Assembly (NCBI GenBank): GCA_963844325.1
Contig: CAWJNV010000001.1
Location: forward strand, 806,001-870,000
Origin: CADCTQ01 sp963844325
GTDB taxonomy: Bacteria; Bacteroidota; Bacteroidia; Cytophagales; 172606-1
Direction of reading: 5' to 3'
Length of the DNA: 64,000 bases
The notes beneath the pieces are model-generated. The model saw only the letters and a list, made by a program, of their open reading frames with translations. It did no database searches and had not been told where the DNA came from. This document shows, piece by piece, positions 35,581-43,295 of this stretch (position 1 is the stretch's first letter; the number at the start of each line of letters is the position of its first letter). Made by a program: the position numbers and the translations under genes.

Positions 35581-36102
35581 ATGGAAGTCCTACCTGATCT
35601 CGTTAAAGTCCTGTTGCCGGCCGCCCTGGTGCTGTACGGCATGTACCTGACCGTAAACGCCTTCCTCAAAAAAGATTTTGAACGGCGGCTGGTGGACATC
35701 AAGTTGAAGAATACCGACATCATCCTGCCGCTGCGCTTGCAGGCTTACGAACGGATGTGCCTGTTTCTGGAACGGATCACGCCCAACAACCTGATCGTGC
35801 GCACCAACAACGGCGACTACTCGGCCGCCGAGTTGCACGGGTTGCTGCTCTCGGAAATCCGCGAGGAGTTCGGCCACAACCTTTCGCAGCAGGTGTACAT
35901 GAGCGACGACGCGTGGTACCAGGTAAAGGGGGCGATGGAAGAAGTAGTGGTGCTCATTAACAACGCCGCCGCGCAGGTGGGCCCCGACGCCCGCGGCATT
36001 GACCTGGCCCGCCGGGTGTTCGAAACCATCATGGCCGAAGAACTCGACCCCACCGGCCGCGGCCTGAAGTACCTCAAGAACGAGGTGCGGGAGAATTTTT
36101 AA
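35581..36102 (+). CDS. Uncharacterised single-pass membrane protein (Bacteroidota-type)
   Basis: 173 aa. One N-terminal membrane helix (about 6-28, VKVLLPAALVLYGMYLTVNAFL) followed by a soluble, mostly helical cytoplasmic domain (DIILPLRLQAYERMCLFLERITPNNL, then LLSEIREEFGHNLSQQVY). I recognise the pattern as a conserved family of this phylum without an assigned function. The gene that follows begins 13 bp downstream and may be co-transcribed. Confidence 0.82.
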   Translation: MEVLPDLVKVLLPAALVLYGMYLTVNAFLKKDFERRLVDIKLKNTDIILPLRLQAYERMCLFLERITPNNLIVRTNNGDYSAAELHGLLLSEIREEFGHNLSQQVYMSDDAWYQVKGAMEEVVVLINNAAAQVGPDARGIDLARRVFETIMAEELDPTGRGLKYLKNEVRENF

Positions 36103-36115
36103 TAATTTACTTTTT

Positions 36116-36706
36116 ATGCACAAATTACTTCTGCTCGTGTTCGTGCTCATGGCAACAGTGGTACAAGGTCAAAAGCTGATTCATTTAAAACCGGTTGCGG
36201 GCTCAGACTTTTTGAAAGAGGGCAACTCGGTGATTTACGGAAACTTCATTCAAAGATTAGGATTCAGCAGCGGGGGCTTTCCCCAAGACATCAGGCTGTA
36301 CAACCTGGACACGCAGGAGTACTTTGCCATGCGCGTAAAACCTACTTTCAAATCGGCCAAAGAGAATCGTTTCTGCTACTTCATCAAACCCGGAAGGTAT
36401 GCCATTGTTAATTACTACTGGACGCAGAGCAAGTGGTACGGCGGGAAAATGTTTACCGAACCGATTTATAAGAACCTGGAAGCTTCAAAAACAGAAGCAC
36501 TCCGCAGGGACGGCAATCTCACCAGAGCCGATATGAAGTCGTATTGCTTTGAAGTTCTCCCCGCCTCGATCCATTACGCCGGAACCTGGCATTTCGACAA
36601 AGAACGCGTATCATTCAGCGACGACAAAGCCCGCATTGACGAGAAGGTCAGAACAAAGTACAAAAAGCTGGACTTGACGACGGCAAAGACCACCCTGCCC
36701 GAGTAA
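36116..36706 (+). CDS. Hypothetical secreted protein
   Basis: 196 aa with a signal peptide (MHKLLLLVFVLMATVVQG) and a beta-rich body containing YGNFIQRLGF and FCYFIKPGRYAIVNYY. No known catalytic motif is visible. Codon use is more AT-rich than in the upstream neighbour. It could be a periplasmic or surface binding protein. No family recognised. Confidence 0.75.
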   Translation: MHKLLLLVFVLMATVVQGQKLIHLKPVAGSDFLKEGNSVIYGNFIQRLGFSSGGFPQDIRLYNLDTQEYFAMRVKPTFKSAKENRFCYFIKPGRYAIVNYYWTQSKWYGGKMFTEPIYKNLEASKTEALRRDGNLTRADMKSYCFEVLPASIHYAGTWHFDKERVSFSDDKARIDEKVRTKYKKLDLTTAKTTLPE

Positions 36707-36750
36707 GGAACAGGCATTCGAGCAGTACCAACGGCTTGGCAAAAATCAAC

Positions 36751-36860
36751 CCCTCCCCTACTCCGTAATCCCCGTGTAGTTGAACGGCGTCACGGCCCGC
36801 AACTCCGCTTTTACCGCTTCCGATACCGCCAGCCCGTCAATGAACGAACTGATGGCCGCC
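36751..36860 (-). repeat. Duplicate of the purB 3' end (displaced fragment)
   Basis: 110 bp matching the last 33 codons of purB and a few bases beyond its stop (37607-37719), with three substitutions, all synonymous, and a 3-bp length difference outside the coding part. The encoded residues AAISSFIDGLAVSEAV...NYTGITE are identical. The match stops abruptly at 36860/37719. Past it, a 26-codon open remnant (36861-36941, with RKNAMEDYQELVRVYKG) belongs to some other gene. Confidence 0.9.
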
Positions 36861-36988
36861 TTGCGGTTTCGCAAGAACGCGATGGAAGATTATCAGGAAC
36901 TCGTGCGGGTGTACAAGGGGTGCACTACAACCAAATATTAATTTTACTGTTTAACTTGTGTACCTTCTGCCAAAAGGTAATTTCATAT

Positions 36989-37231
36989 ATGATCGTTGAA
37001 AAGAATATCCAGGTAGAGCAGGCCCAGGCCGAACTTTTGAATGACTACGCTAAATTCGGTTTTGCCAGCCAGCATGAGTTGGTTGCGCTCGCTTTGCAGC
37101 TCTTGCAACAGGAGTTGGAAAAAAGACAGCGGATTAAGTTAGAAGAGTCGGCTGACTTGTACGCGGGCCTCTACGATGAAGACGAAGAAACAAGAAGCTG
37201 GACCAACGCAGCCCTTGGCGACTGGAAGTAA
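36989..37231 (+). CDS. Small antitoxin-like protein
   Basis: 80 aa from ATG 36989. A basic/amphipathic N-terminal half with a long helix (QHELVALALQLLQQELEKRQR) and an acidic C-terminal half (LYAGLYDEDEETRSWTNAAL), the usual layout of MazE/CopG-like antitoxins whose tail wraps the toxin. It ends 8 bp before a MazF/PemK gene. The assignment rests on this layout and context more than on sequence. Confidence 0.8.
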   Translation: MIVEKNIQVEQAQAELLNDYAKFGFASQHELVALALQLLQQELEKRQRIKLEESADLYAGLYDEDEETRSWTNAALGDWK

Positions 37232-37239
37232 AGCAAAGC

Positions 37240-37545
37240 ATGGCGCAGCAATTGAAAAGGGGCATGGTCATTAGTGTTGATCTAGACCCCACCAAAGGTT
37301 CGGAAACCGGCAAGGTCCGGCCATGCGTGGTTGTAACCAACGACGTGTATAACCAGCGGGTTCCGATAATTCAGGTAGTACCCATTACCGAATGGACGGA
37401 GAAGAAGGCCCGTATCATCACCAATGTTACCATAGAGCCGGACGCGGGGAACGGCTTGAGCAAAAAGTCAGTAGCGGATTGTTTGCAAACCCGACCCATA
37501 GACCACCGGGAAAGACTAGTCGCTATAAAAGGGGAACTTTCTTGA
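37240..37545 (+). CDS. MazF/PemK-family endoribonuclease toxin, C-terminus lost by frameshift
   Basis: 101 aa as read. Family motifs: RGMVISVDLDPTKGSETGKVRP at the N-terminus, then VVVTNDVYNQRVPIIQVVPIT and VADCLQTRPIDHRERL. MazF-type toxins are sequence-specific mRNA interferases. The frame stops early (TGA at 37543). One base after the stop's T, the next frame reads EEQCNRIDAALKVVFSLK and a stop at 37598-37600, which is exactly the expected C-terminal helix. A single extra T near 37541-37544 therefore removes the last 18 residues of a 119-aa toxin. It may be weakened or dead, or the extra base may be a sequencing error. Confidence 0.9.
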   Translation: MAQQLKRGMVISVDLDPTKGSETGKVRPCVVVTNDVYNQRVPIIQVVPITEWTEKKARIITNVTIEPDAGNGLSKKSVADCLQTRPIDHRERLVAIKGELS

Positions 37546-37606
37546 GGAGCAATGCAACAGATTGATGCAGCCCTTAAAGTGGTGTTCAGTTTGAAATAAA
37601 CTTCCC

Positions 37607-37719
37607 CCTCCCCTACTACTCCGTAATCCCCGTGTAGTTGAACGGCGTCACGGCCCGCAATTCTGCTTTTACCGCTTCCGACACCGCCAGCCCGTCAATG
37701 AACGAACTGATGGCCGCCG
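37607..37719 (-). repeat. purB 3' end copy still attached to purB
   Basis: Partner of 36751-36860. Both copies share direction, so they form a direct repeat bracketing the antitoxin/toxin pair (about 750 bp between them). Confidence 0.9.
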
Positions 37720-38956
37720 CCGTGATCTTTTCGTTCTTGCGGGTGAGTTCCTTGAGGGCTTCGTAGGGCTTGGGAAATCCCTCGCGGCGCAGGATGGTCT
37801 GGAGGGCTTCGGCCACCACGGCCCAGTTGTCTTCCAGGTCCTGGTGGATCGCCGCCTCGTTCAGTTCGAGTTTGCCGAGGCCCTTGAGCAATGACTGGTA
37901 CGCGACCAGGGCGTGGGCCAGCGGCACGCCGAGGTTGCGCAGCACCGTGGAGTCGGTCAGGTCGCGTTGCAGGCGCGAAACGGGCAGTTTGGCCGCCAGG
38001 AACTCCAGCAGGGCGTTGGCTACGCCCAGGTTGCCCTCCGAATTCTCAAAGTCAATGGGATTTACCTTGTGCGGCATGGCCGAGGAGCCCACTTCGCCGG
38101 CCTTGATCTTCTGTTTAAAATAGTTGAGGGAAACGTACTGCCACACGTCGCGGTTCAGGTCGGTGAGGATGGTGTGGATGCGCTTGAGGGCGTCGCAGAA
38201 AGCGGCCAGTTGGTCGTAGTGTTCGATTTGGGTGGTATATTGACTCCGGGTGAGGCCCAGCGTGTCGTTCACGAACCGGTTGGCAAAGCCCGTCCAGTCT
38301 ACCGCCGGGTAGGCCACGTGGTGGGCGTTGAAGTTGCCGGTGGCCCCGCCGAACTTGGCCGCGAAGGGCACGGCCGCCAGGGCTTCCAGTTGCCGCGCCA
38401 GCCGCTCCGTGAACACCTTCAGTTCCTTGCCCAGCCGCGTGGGCGAGGCCGGCTGACCGTGCGTGCGGGCCAGCATGGGTACGCCGGCCCAGGTGGCCGC
38501 CAGGGCGTCTAGTCTGGCCACTACCTGCCGCAGCACGGGCCAGATTTCGTGTTCCATCGCCTCTTTGAGCAGCAACGGAATGGCCGTGTTGTTGACGTCC
38601 TGCGACGTGAGGCCGAAGTGAATGAATTCCCCGAAGGCCCTCAGTCCCAGCGCCTCCATCCTCGACTTGATGAAGTATTCGACCGCCTTCACGTCGTGGT
38701 TGGTGGTTTGCTCGATCTCCTTCACCGCCCGGGCGTCGGGTTCGCCGAATACCTCGTAGATGTGGCGCAGGCCGGCAAACGCTACGGGCGGAAAGGCCGC
38801 TAGTTGCGGCAGCGGCAGTTCGCAAAGGGCGATGAAGTACTCGATTTCCACCCGGACCCGGTACCGGATGAGGCCGGCTTCGGAAAAGTACGGCTGGAGG
38901 CAGGCGGTTTGCCGGCGGTAGCGGCCGTCAACCGGCGAGATGGCGTAGAGCGACAT
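37616..38956 (-). CDS. purB: Adenylosuccinate lyase
   Basis: 446 aa. Catalyses two steps of purine synthesis: release of fumarate from SAICAR and from adenylosuccinate. The fumarase/aspartase signature GSSAMPHKVNPIDFEN is intact (catalytic Ser loop), as are TSQDVNNTA and ARTHGQPASPTRLGKEL. Normal length for the E. coli-type enzyme. Its final 33 codons are duplicated upstream of a toxin module, suggesting that an element inserted at, and rebuilt, the 3' end. Confidence 0.96.
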   Translation of the reverse strand: MSLYAISPVDGRYRRQTACLQPYFSEAGLIRYRVRVEIEYFIALCELPLPQLAAFPPVAFAGLRHIYEVFGEPDARAVKEIEQTTNHDVKAVEYFIKSRMEALGLRAFGEFIHFGLTSQDVNNTAIPLLLKEAMEHEIWPVLRQVVARLDALAATWAGVPMLARTHGQPASPTRLGKELKVFTERLARQLEALAAVPFAAKFGGATGNFNAHHVAYPAVDWTGFANRFVNDTLGLTRSQYTTQIEHYDQLAAFCDALKRIHTILTDLNRDVWQYVSLNYFKQKIKAGEVGSSAMPHKVNPIDFENSEGNLGVANALLEFLAAKLPVSRLQRDLTDSTVLRNLGVPLAHALVAYQSLLKGLGKLELNEAAIHQDLEDNWAVVAEALQTILRREGFPKPYEALKELTRKNEKITAAAISSFIDGLAVSEAVKAELRAVTPFNYTGITE

Positions 38957-39229
38957 GGTGGTGCATCAAACCGCAAATCTGCCGGTTTTCCACCACATGC
39001 GCCCGGAGAACGCCCCGTTTCGCATCCGGGCCCAGTAATTTTCCGAAAAGAATTGCCCCGTAAGGGCATAAAAGCAGAGAAACCGCTTGCCAAAGGGCCG
39101 AAAACCTTTTTATTTACCGGTAACACCCGTTACTTTTACGCATCCTGCTCCGGGGCCACTTCGTTCTGGTCCGAATGTTGCGGCATTTACGGGCAAAGCA
39201 TCTACCACCAGATAACCACTTATTCCGCT

Positions 39230-39661
39230 ATGCTATTTCTAGCAATTGGGGGCGACCATGCCGGGTTCGCCTATAAGCAGGAATTGCTCCAGTTCCTGAA
39301 GGGACAAGGTATTCCTTGCAAGGACTACGGGCCGTTCAGCGACGCTTCCGTCGATTATCCTGATTTCAGCCACCCACTGGCCGCGGCCGTGCAGAAGGGC
39401 CACTTTGACTTCGGCATTCTCATCTGCGGGAGCGGCAACGGCGTAGCCATTACGGCCAACAAGTACCCCGGCATACGGGCGGCCCTGTGCTGGAACCCCG
39501 AACTGGCGGCCCTGGCCCGCCAGCACAACAATGCCAACGTATTGTGCCTGCCGGCCCGGTTCATTTCCCTCGACGAAGCCAAGGAATGCGTTTCCGTCTT
39601 CCTGCGCACCCCCTTCGAAGGCGGCCGCCACGCAGCCCGGGTCGAAAAAATCAGTTGCTGA
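39230..39661 (+). CDS. rpiB: RpiB/LacAB-family sugar-phosphate isomerase
   Basis: 143 aa from ATG 39230; the frame is open far upstream but only this start gives the family N-terminus LAIGGDHAGFAYKQEL. Other motifs: the DYGPFSDASVDYPDF loop, ICGSGNGVAITANKYPGIRAA (the active-site Cys is in ICGSGNG), and ARQHNNANVLCLPARF. Interconverts ribose 5-phosphate and ribulose 5-phosphate in the pentose phosphate pathway. Divergent from purB across about 270 bp in which I see nothing else. Confidence 0.93.
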   Translation: MLFLAIGGDHAGFAYKQELLQFLKGQGIPCKDYGPFSDASVDYPDFSHPLAAAVQKGHFDFGILICGSGNGVAITANKYPGIRAALCWNPELAALARQHNNANVLCLPARFISLDEAKECVSVFLRTPFEGGRHAARVEKISC

Positions 39662-39664
39662 GGA

Positions 39665-39750
39665 AAGTGAACAGTAAACAGTGGCCATCCCCGGCTTACT
39701 GATTACTGATTACTGATTACTGTTCACTGTTTACTGATTACTGTTTATTT
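39665..39750. repeat. Inverted repeat built of 7-bp units
   Basis: The right arm reads TGATTAC three times, then TGTTCAC, TGTTTAC, TGATTAC, TGTTTAT in exact 7-bp steps. The left arm (GTGAACA, GTAAACA) is the complement. It separates two convergent genes. Confidence 0.8.
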
Positions 39751-41189
39751 CCCGCGGCGGCCTGGCGGCTGCTGCCGGGGCCCTGGCGGACGTACACGTT
39801 GGTGTTGCCCTGTTGCCGGTAAGCGTTGCCCAGGGCCGGAATGCGGTCGAAAAGTTTGGGCACGATGCCCCGCTTATCGATAATCACCTCGGGGGGGTCT
39901 TGGCGGAAATTTTCGTACAGGCGGGTCACACTCACGAAGTTGTCCAGGTCGTCGAAGTGCCGGCGGGCCAGCGTCCAGTTGAGGTACGGCGTGGCCGGCG
40001 TGTTGTGCTGGTACTCGGCAATCTCGTCGCCCAGGATGAGCACCTTCTCCCCTTCGAAGTTGTCTTTGACGGGATTTTCGCCCACCACCAGGCTCTGGTA
40101 ACGCACCAGGGGCTGGAACAGGGGCACCTGGTACACGCCGCCGTAGCTGATCATGAGCACCAGCCCCAGGAACACCGCGAAGATCACCTCGGCCAGCCAC
40201 CGCTGCCGCAGCAGCAGGAAGTAGTGCGTACCGAAAAATACCACCGACGGCACCAGCACGATGAACTGGGAAGGCGTGAGGTCATTGACGAAAAACAGGG
40301 TCCACGCCGACACCAGCACCCACAACACCATGAGCTGCTGGCAGCGGATCTGGTAGTTGATGAAGCGGGCCTCGCCGCCGAACAGCCGCCAGCCGGCCAC
40401 CAGCAGCAGGGCCGCGAAGGGCAGCAGGATCACGATGTAGCCGCCCAGCGTGGCGTAGTACTGCGTGCCCAGGCTGAAGGTGGCGTTGATCCAGTTGAAG
40501 TACAGGGCCCGCTGGCCGTTCATCAGGTAGAACAGCAGCCAGGCAATGCCCGTGGGGAAGCCGAAGCCGAACAGCAGGAGGAAGAACTTGCGGAAGCGCA
40601 CGGCCGACAAGAGCAGCAACGCCACGAACATGAGGGCGGTAAACCAGGCCAGCGGCAGGTAGAACAGCGTACCCACGCCGATGTAAAACCCGATGGCAAA
40701 GGCTTCGTCGGTGTCGGTATCGCGGCTCAGGTGGGCAAAGGCCGAATCCATGGCAAACAGCAGGAAGAACGTGCCCATCAGCACCGGCGACAACGTAAAG
40801 AAGTCGAAGAACAGGCTCATGCACACCACGTACAAGAGGCCGGGGACGCTGGTTTTTTCCGAAAAGAGCTGCCGCCGCTGGGCCGAAGCGTTGAAGTAGG
40901 CGGCCTGCCCCATCACCAGCAGCAGGGCAATTACCTGGTACACCCGCGGCGAACGGCCGAAGACCAGGTCGATGAGCCAGTACACGCACGCCGACAGCGG
41001 GGCCGTGTTGTCCCAGATGCCCGTGTACAGCATAAAGCCCTGGTCCATGCGTTCGCCTACCAGCATCCACTTCAGCTCGGGCGACAACACGGGTACGCCG
41101 TTGAGCAGCACCGGCAGCCGGAGCAGCAGCAAAAAGGCCAGCACGCTGAGAATCCGAAGGGGTGATCCGTTGCGAAAAAGGGTGATCAA
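39738..41189 (-). CDS. Polytopic inner-membrane protein of unknown function
   Basis: 483 aa with roughly 10-12 membrane helices over the first 360 residues and a soluble C-terminal part (about 365-483). The start LPVLLNGVPVLSPELKWMLVGERM and GIWDNTAPLSACVYW recall lipid-linked-sugar or polysaccharide membrane enzymes, but I see no definite catalytic motif. The C-terminal region (EGEKVLILGDEIAEY) is a small alpha/beta domain. Gly/Gln-rich end. A -7 box lies upstream at 41265-41272. Confidence 0.75.
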   Translation of the reverse strand: MITLFRNGSPLRILSVLAFLLLLRLPVLLNGVPVLSPELKWMLVGERMDQGFMLYTGIWDNTAPLSACVYWLIDLVFGRSPRVYQVIALLLVMGQAAYFNASAQRRQLFSEKTSVPGLLYVVCMSLFFDFFTLSPVLMGTFFLLFAMDSAFAHLSRDTDTDEAFAIGFYIGVGTLFYLPLAWFTALMFVALLLLSAVRFRKFFLLLFGFGFPTGIAWLLFYLMNGQRALYFNWINATFSLGTQYYATLGGYIVILLPFAALLLVAGWRLFGGEARFINYQIRCQQLMVLWVLVSAWTLFFVNDLTPSQFIVLVPSVVFFGTHYFLLLRQRWLAEVIFAVFLGLVLMISYGGVYQVPLFQPLVRYQSLVVGENPVKDNFEGEKVLILGDEIAEYQHNTPATPYLNWTLARRHFDDLDNFVSVTRLYENFRQDPPEVIIDKRGIVPKLFDRIPALGNAYRQQGNTNVYVRQGPGSSRQAAAGNKQ

Positions 41190-41264
41190 AGGACAGGGGG
41201 ATTAAAGGATAGCCGATGCATTCCGGTTACGCGCCAAAGGGGCACGTTCACCGAAATTTTTCCA

Positions 41265-41272
41265 CAAAAATA
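41265..41272 (-). promoter_or_regulatory. Candidate -7 box (TATTTTTG)
   Basis: TAnnTTTG on the minus strand, about 76 bp upstream of the membrane-protein start at 41189, in the divergent region shared with rbfA. Confidence 0.4.
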
Positions 41273-41357
41273 CCGTAGTTATTGGTTTCTTTGCCGTTTT
41301 AATTAATGCATCCTTGGGGGGAACCTTACCTGTACCGGCCCCGTTTGCAATAAAGTC

Positions 41358-41753
41358 ATGGACAACAAGAGACAACAGAAATTTTCCCGGCTCATTCAGA
41401 AGGAGTTGAGCGACATTTTTCAGCGGGAAGGCAAGGCCCACTTCGGCAACGCATTCATTACCGTTACGCGGGTGCAGGTGACGCCCGACCTGGGCGTGGC
41501 CCGCGCTTACCTGAGCTTTATGCTGGCTCCCAACAAGCAATTGCTGCTCGAAGACATCCAGGAAAAGACCAAACTCATCCGCCAGCACCTCGGCAGCCGC
41601 ATCCGCCACCAGGCCCGGGTGATTCCCGAACTGGTCTTCTTCCTCGACGAAACGGCCGAGTACGCCGCCAAAATGGACACGCTGATCTCGGGCCTCAACA
41701 TTCCGCCCGCCTCCGAAGAGGACCCCGGCGACGATACCTACGTGAAAAAGTAA
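41358..41753 (+). CDS. rbfA: 30S ribosome-binding factor RbfA
   Basis: 131 aa. Single KH-like domain protein that matures the 16S rRNA 5' end in 30S assembly. The family pattern is visible (RLIQKELSDIFQRE, FITVTRVQVTPDLGVARAYLSF, IRQHLGSRIRHQARVIPELVFFLDETAEY). The C-terminal acidic tail is short. In Bacteroidota rbfA commonly precedes a LolE-like permease, as here. Confidence 0.94.
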   Translation: MDNKRQQKFSRLIQKELSDIFQREGKAHFGNAFITVTRVQVTPDLGVARAYLSFMLAPNKQLLLEDIQEKTKLIRQHLGSRIRHQARVIPELVFFLDETAEYAAKMDTLISGLNIPPASEEDPGDDTYVKK

Positions 41754-41895
41754 GGACCGGGCGTACAATCCCCGGCTTTTCTTACATGACGGGCTGTAAT
41801 CGGGGCTCCGGCGCCGGTTACTTCTTGGATTTCTGCGCAATGTCCCCCATTTTTATTCCCGGTACTTCTCCACGCCCTTAACCCCGTCCCTGCGC

Positions 41896-43125
41896 TTGAA
41901 CCTCTCGTACTTCATTGCCAAGCGGTATTTCTTCTCCCGCAAGAAGCAGAACTTCATCAACGTGATTTCCATCATCTCCATGGTCGGGGTGGCGGTGGGA
42001 ACCATGGCCCTGGTGATCGTACTGTCGGTGTTCAACGGCCTCGAAGACCTGTTCCGCAGCCTGCACAGTACGTTCAACTCGGAAATCCAGGTCAAGCCGG
42101 CCCGCGGCAAGACGTTCCCGGTGGACGCGGCCCTGCTCCGGCGGATCGAAGGGATCGAAGGCGTAGAAGAGGTGTACGAAATTGTGGAGGACAATGCCCT
42201 GCTCTCGTACCGCAAGGCGCAGCACCTGGTCAAGATGCGGGGCGTGCCCGAAGCTTTCCTGCACCAGAACGGCATGGACTCGATGATCGTGGCCGGCAAG
42301 CTCCGCCTCCGCAAAGGCGACACGCAGTACGCCATTATCGGCAGCGGCGTGCAGTACATGCTCTCGGTTTCGCTCATGGACGACGTGAACCCGCTCCAGG
42401 TCATGTACCCCAACAATACGGGGCGCACCATCAACATCAACTCGCCCAATGCCCTGCGCCGCGCTTCGCTGCGGGCCGGCGGCGTGTTTGCCATCGAACA
42501 GCGGTACGACAACAACTACATCTTCGTGCCCCTCGAATTTGCCCGCGACCTGCTCCAGCTCGGTAACCGCCGCACGTACCTGGAAGTGAGCCTCTCCGAA
42601 GACGCTTCCATGCACCGGGTGCAGCAGTACCTCCAGAAAGAACTCGGCGACACGTTCCTGGTGCAGAACCGCGACGAGCAACACGCCAGCCTGCTGCGGG
42701 CCATCCGCCTCGAAAAGCTGTTTGTGTACATCACGTTTTCGTTCATCCTGGCCATTGCGTCCTTCAACATCTTCTTTTCCCTCACGATGCTGGCCATCGA
42801 CAAGCAGAGAGACGTGGCCATCCTGGCGGCAATGGGGGCGCCGGCCAGCTTTGTCCGCAAGATTTTCTTGGCCGAAGGCGCCATCATTGCCTGCATCGGC
42901 ACGGCGGCCGGCATCCTGCTGGGCGTACTGATCTGTTGGCTCCAGCAGACGTACGGCTTTGTCCGCATGGGCATGGAAACGTCCATCGTGGAAGCTTATC
43001 CCGTCAAGATGCGCTTCGGCGACTTTGCCCTCACCGGCCTCACCATCGTGTTCATCACCTTCGGTGCCTCCTTCTTCCCGGCCATGAAAGCGGCAAGAGA
43101 GGTGAATACGACGTCTATTGCGTAA
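41896..43125 (+). CDS. FtsX-like ABC permease (lipoprotein-release LolC/LolE type)
   Basis: 409 aa. One N-terminal and three C-terminal membrane helices with a large periplasmic domain (about 50-270) between them, the FtsX/LolE layout. The start is TTG at 41896, since the protein then begins NLSYFIAKRYFFSRKKQNFINVI, the normal N-terminus of this family, and no ATG fits better. The last cytoplasmic segment carries AILAAMGAPASFVRKIFLAEGA. Probably extracts lipoproteins from the inner membrane together with a LolD ATPase not found here. Confidence 0.92.
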   Translation: MNLSYFIAKRYFFSRKKQNFINVISIISMVGVAVGTMALVIVLSVFNGLEDLFRSLHSTFNSEIQVKPARGKTFPVDAALLRRIEGIEGVEEVYEIVEDNALLSYRKAQHLVKMRGVPEAFLHQNGMDSMIVAGKLRLRKGDTQYAIIGSGVQYMLSVSLMDDVNPLQVMYPNNTGRTININSPNALRRASLRAGGVFAIEQRYDNNYIFVPLEFARDLLQLGNRRTYLEVSLSEDASMHRVQQYLQKELGDTFLVQNRDEQHASLLRAIRLEKLFVYITFSFILAIASFNIFFSLTMLAIDKQRDVAILAAMGAPASFVRKIFLAEGAIIACIGTAAGILLGVLICWLQQTYGFVRMGMETSIVEAYPVKMRFGDFALTGLTIVFITFGASFFPAMKAAREVNTTSIA

Positions 43126-43220
43126 ATTCTTAACCCTTCATTATTCGACATTCCTTGTTCTACATTCGAAATTGAATCATGATTTGGAGGATAGCGGGTA
43201 AAAGTTGCTCCAGTCGATAA

Positions 43221-43274
43221 GGAAGGAGGCTTTGGAGGGAGAAAGAAGGGTTTCTCCCTCCAAAGCCTCCTTCC
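43221..43274. repeat. Perfect 24-bp inverted repeat, 6-nt loop
   Basis: GGAAGGAGGCTTTGGAGGGA and four more bases pair exactly with their complement. It sits between convergent genes and may stop or stabilise transcripts from both sides; no T-run is present. Confidence 0.8.
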
Positions 43275-43295
43275 CAATCCCACCAACCATCTATT

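Noticed and set aside
38804..39229. Longer N-terminus for the RpiB-like protein, or a separate gene
   Set aside because: The first part overlaps purB in antisense and the family N-terminus begins exactly at 39230.
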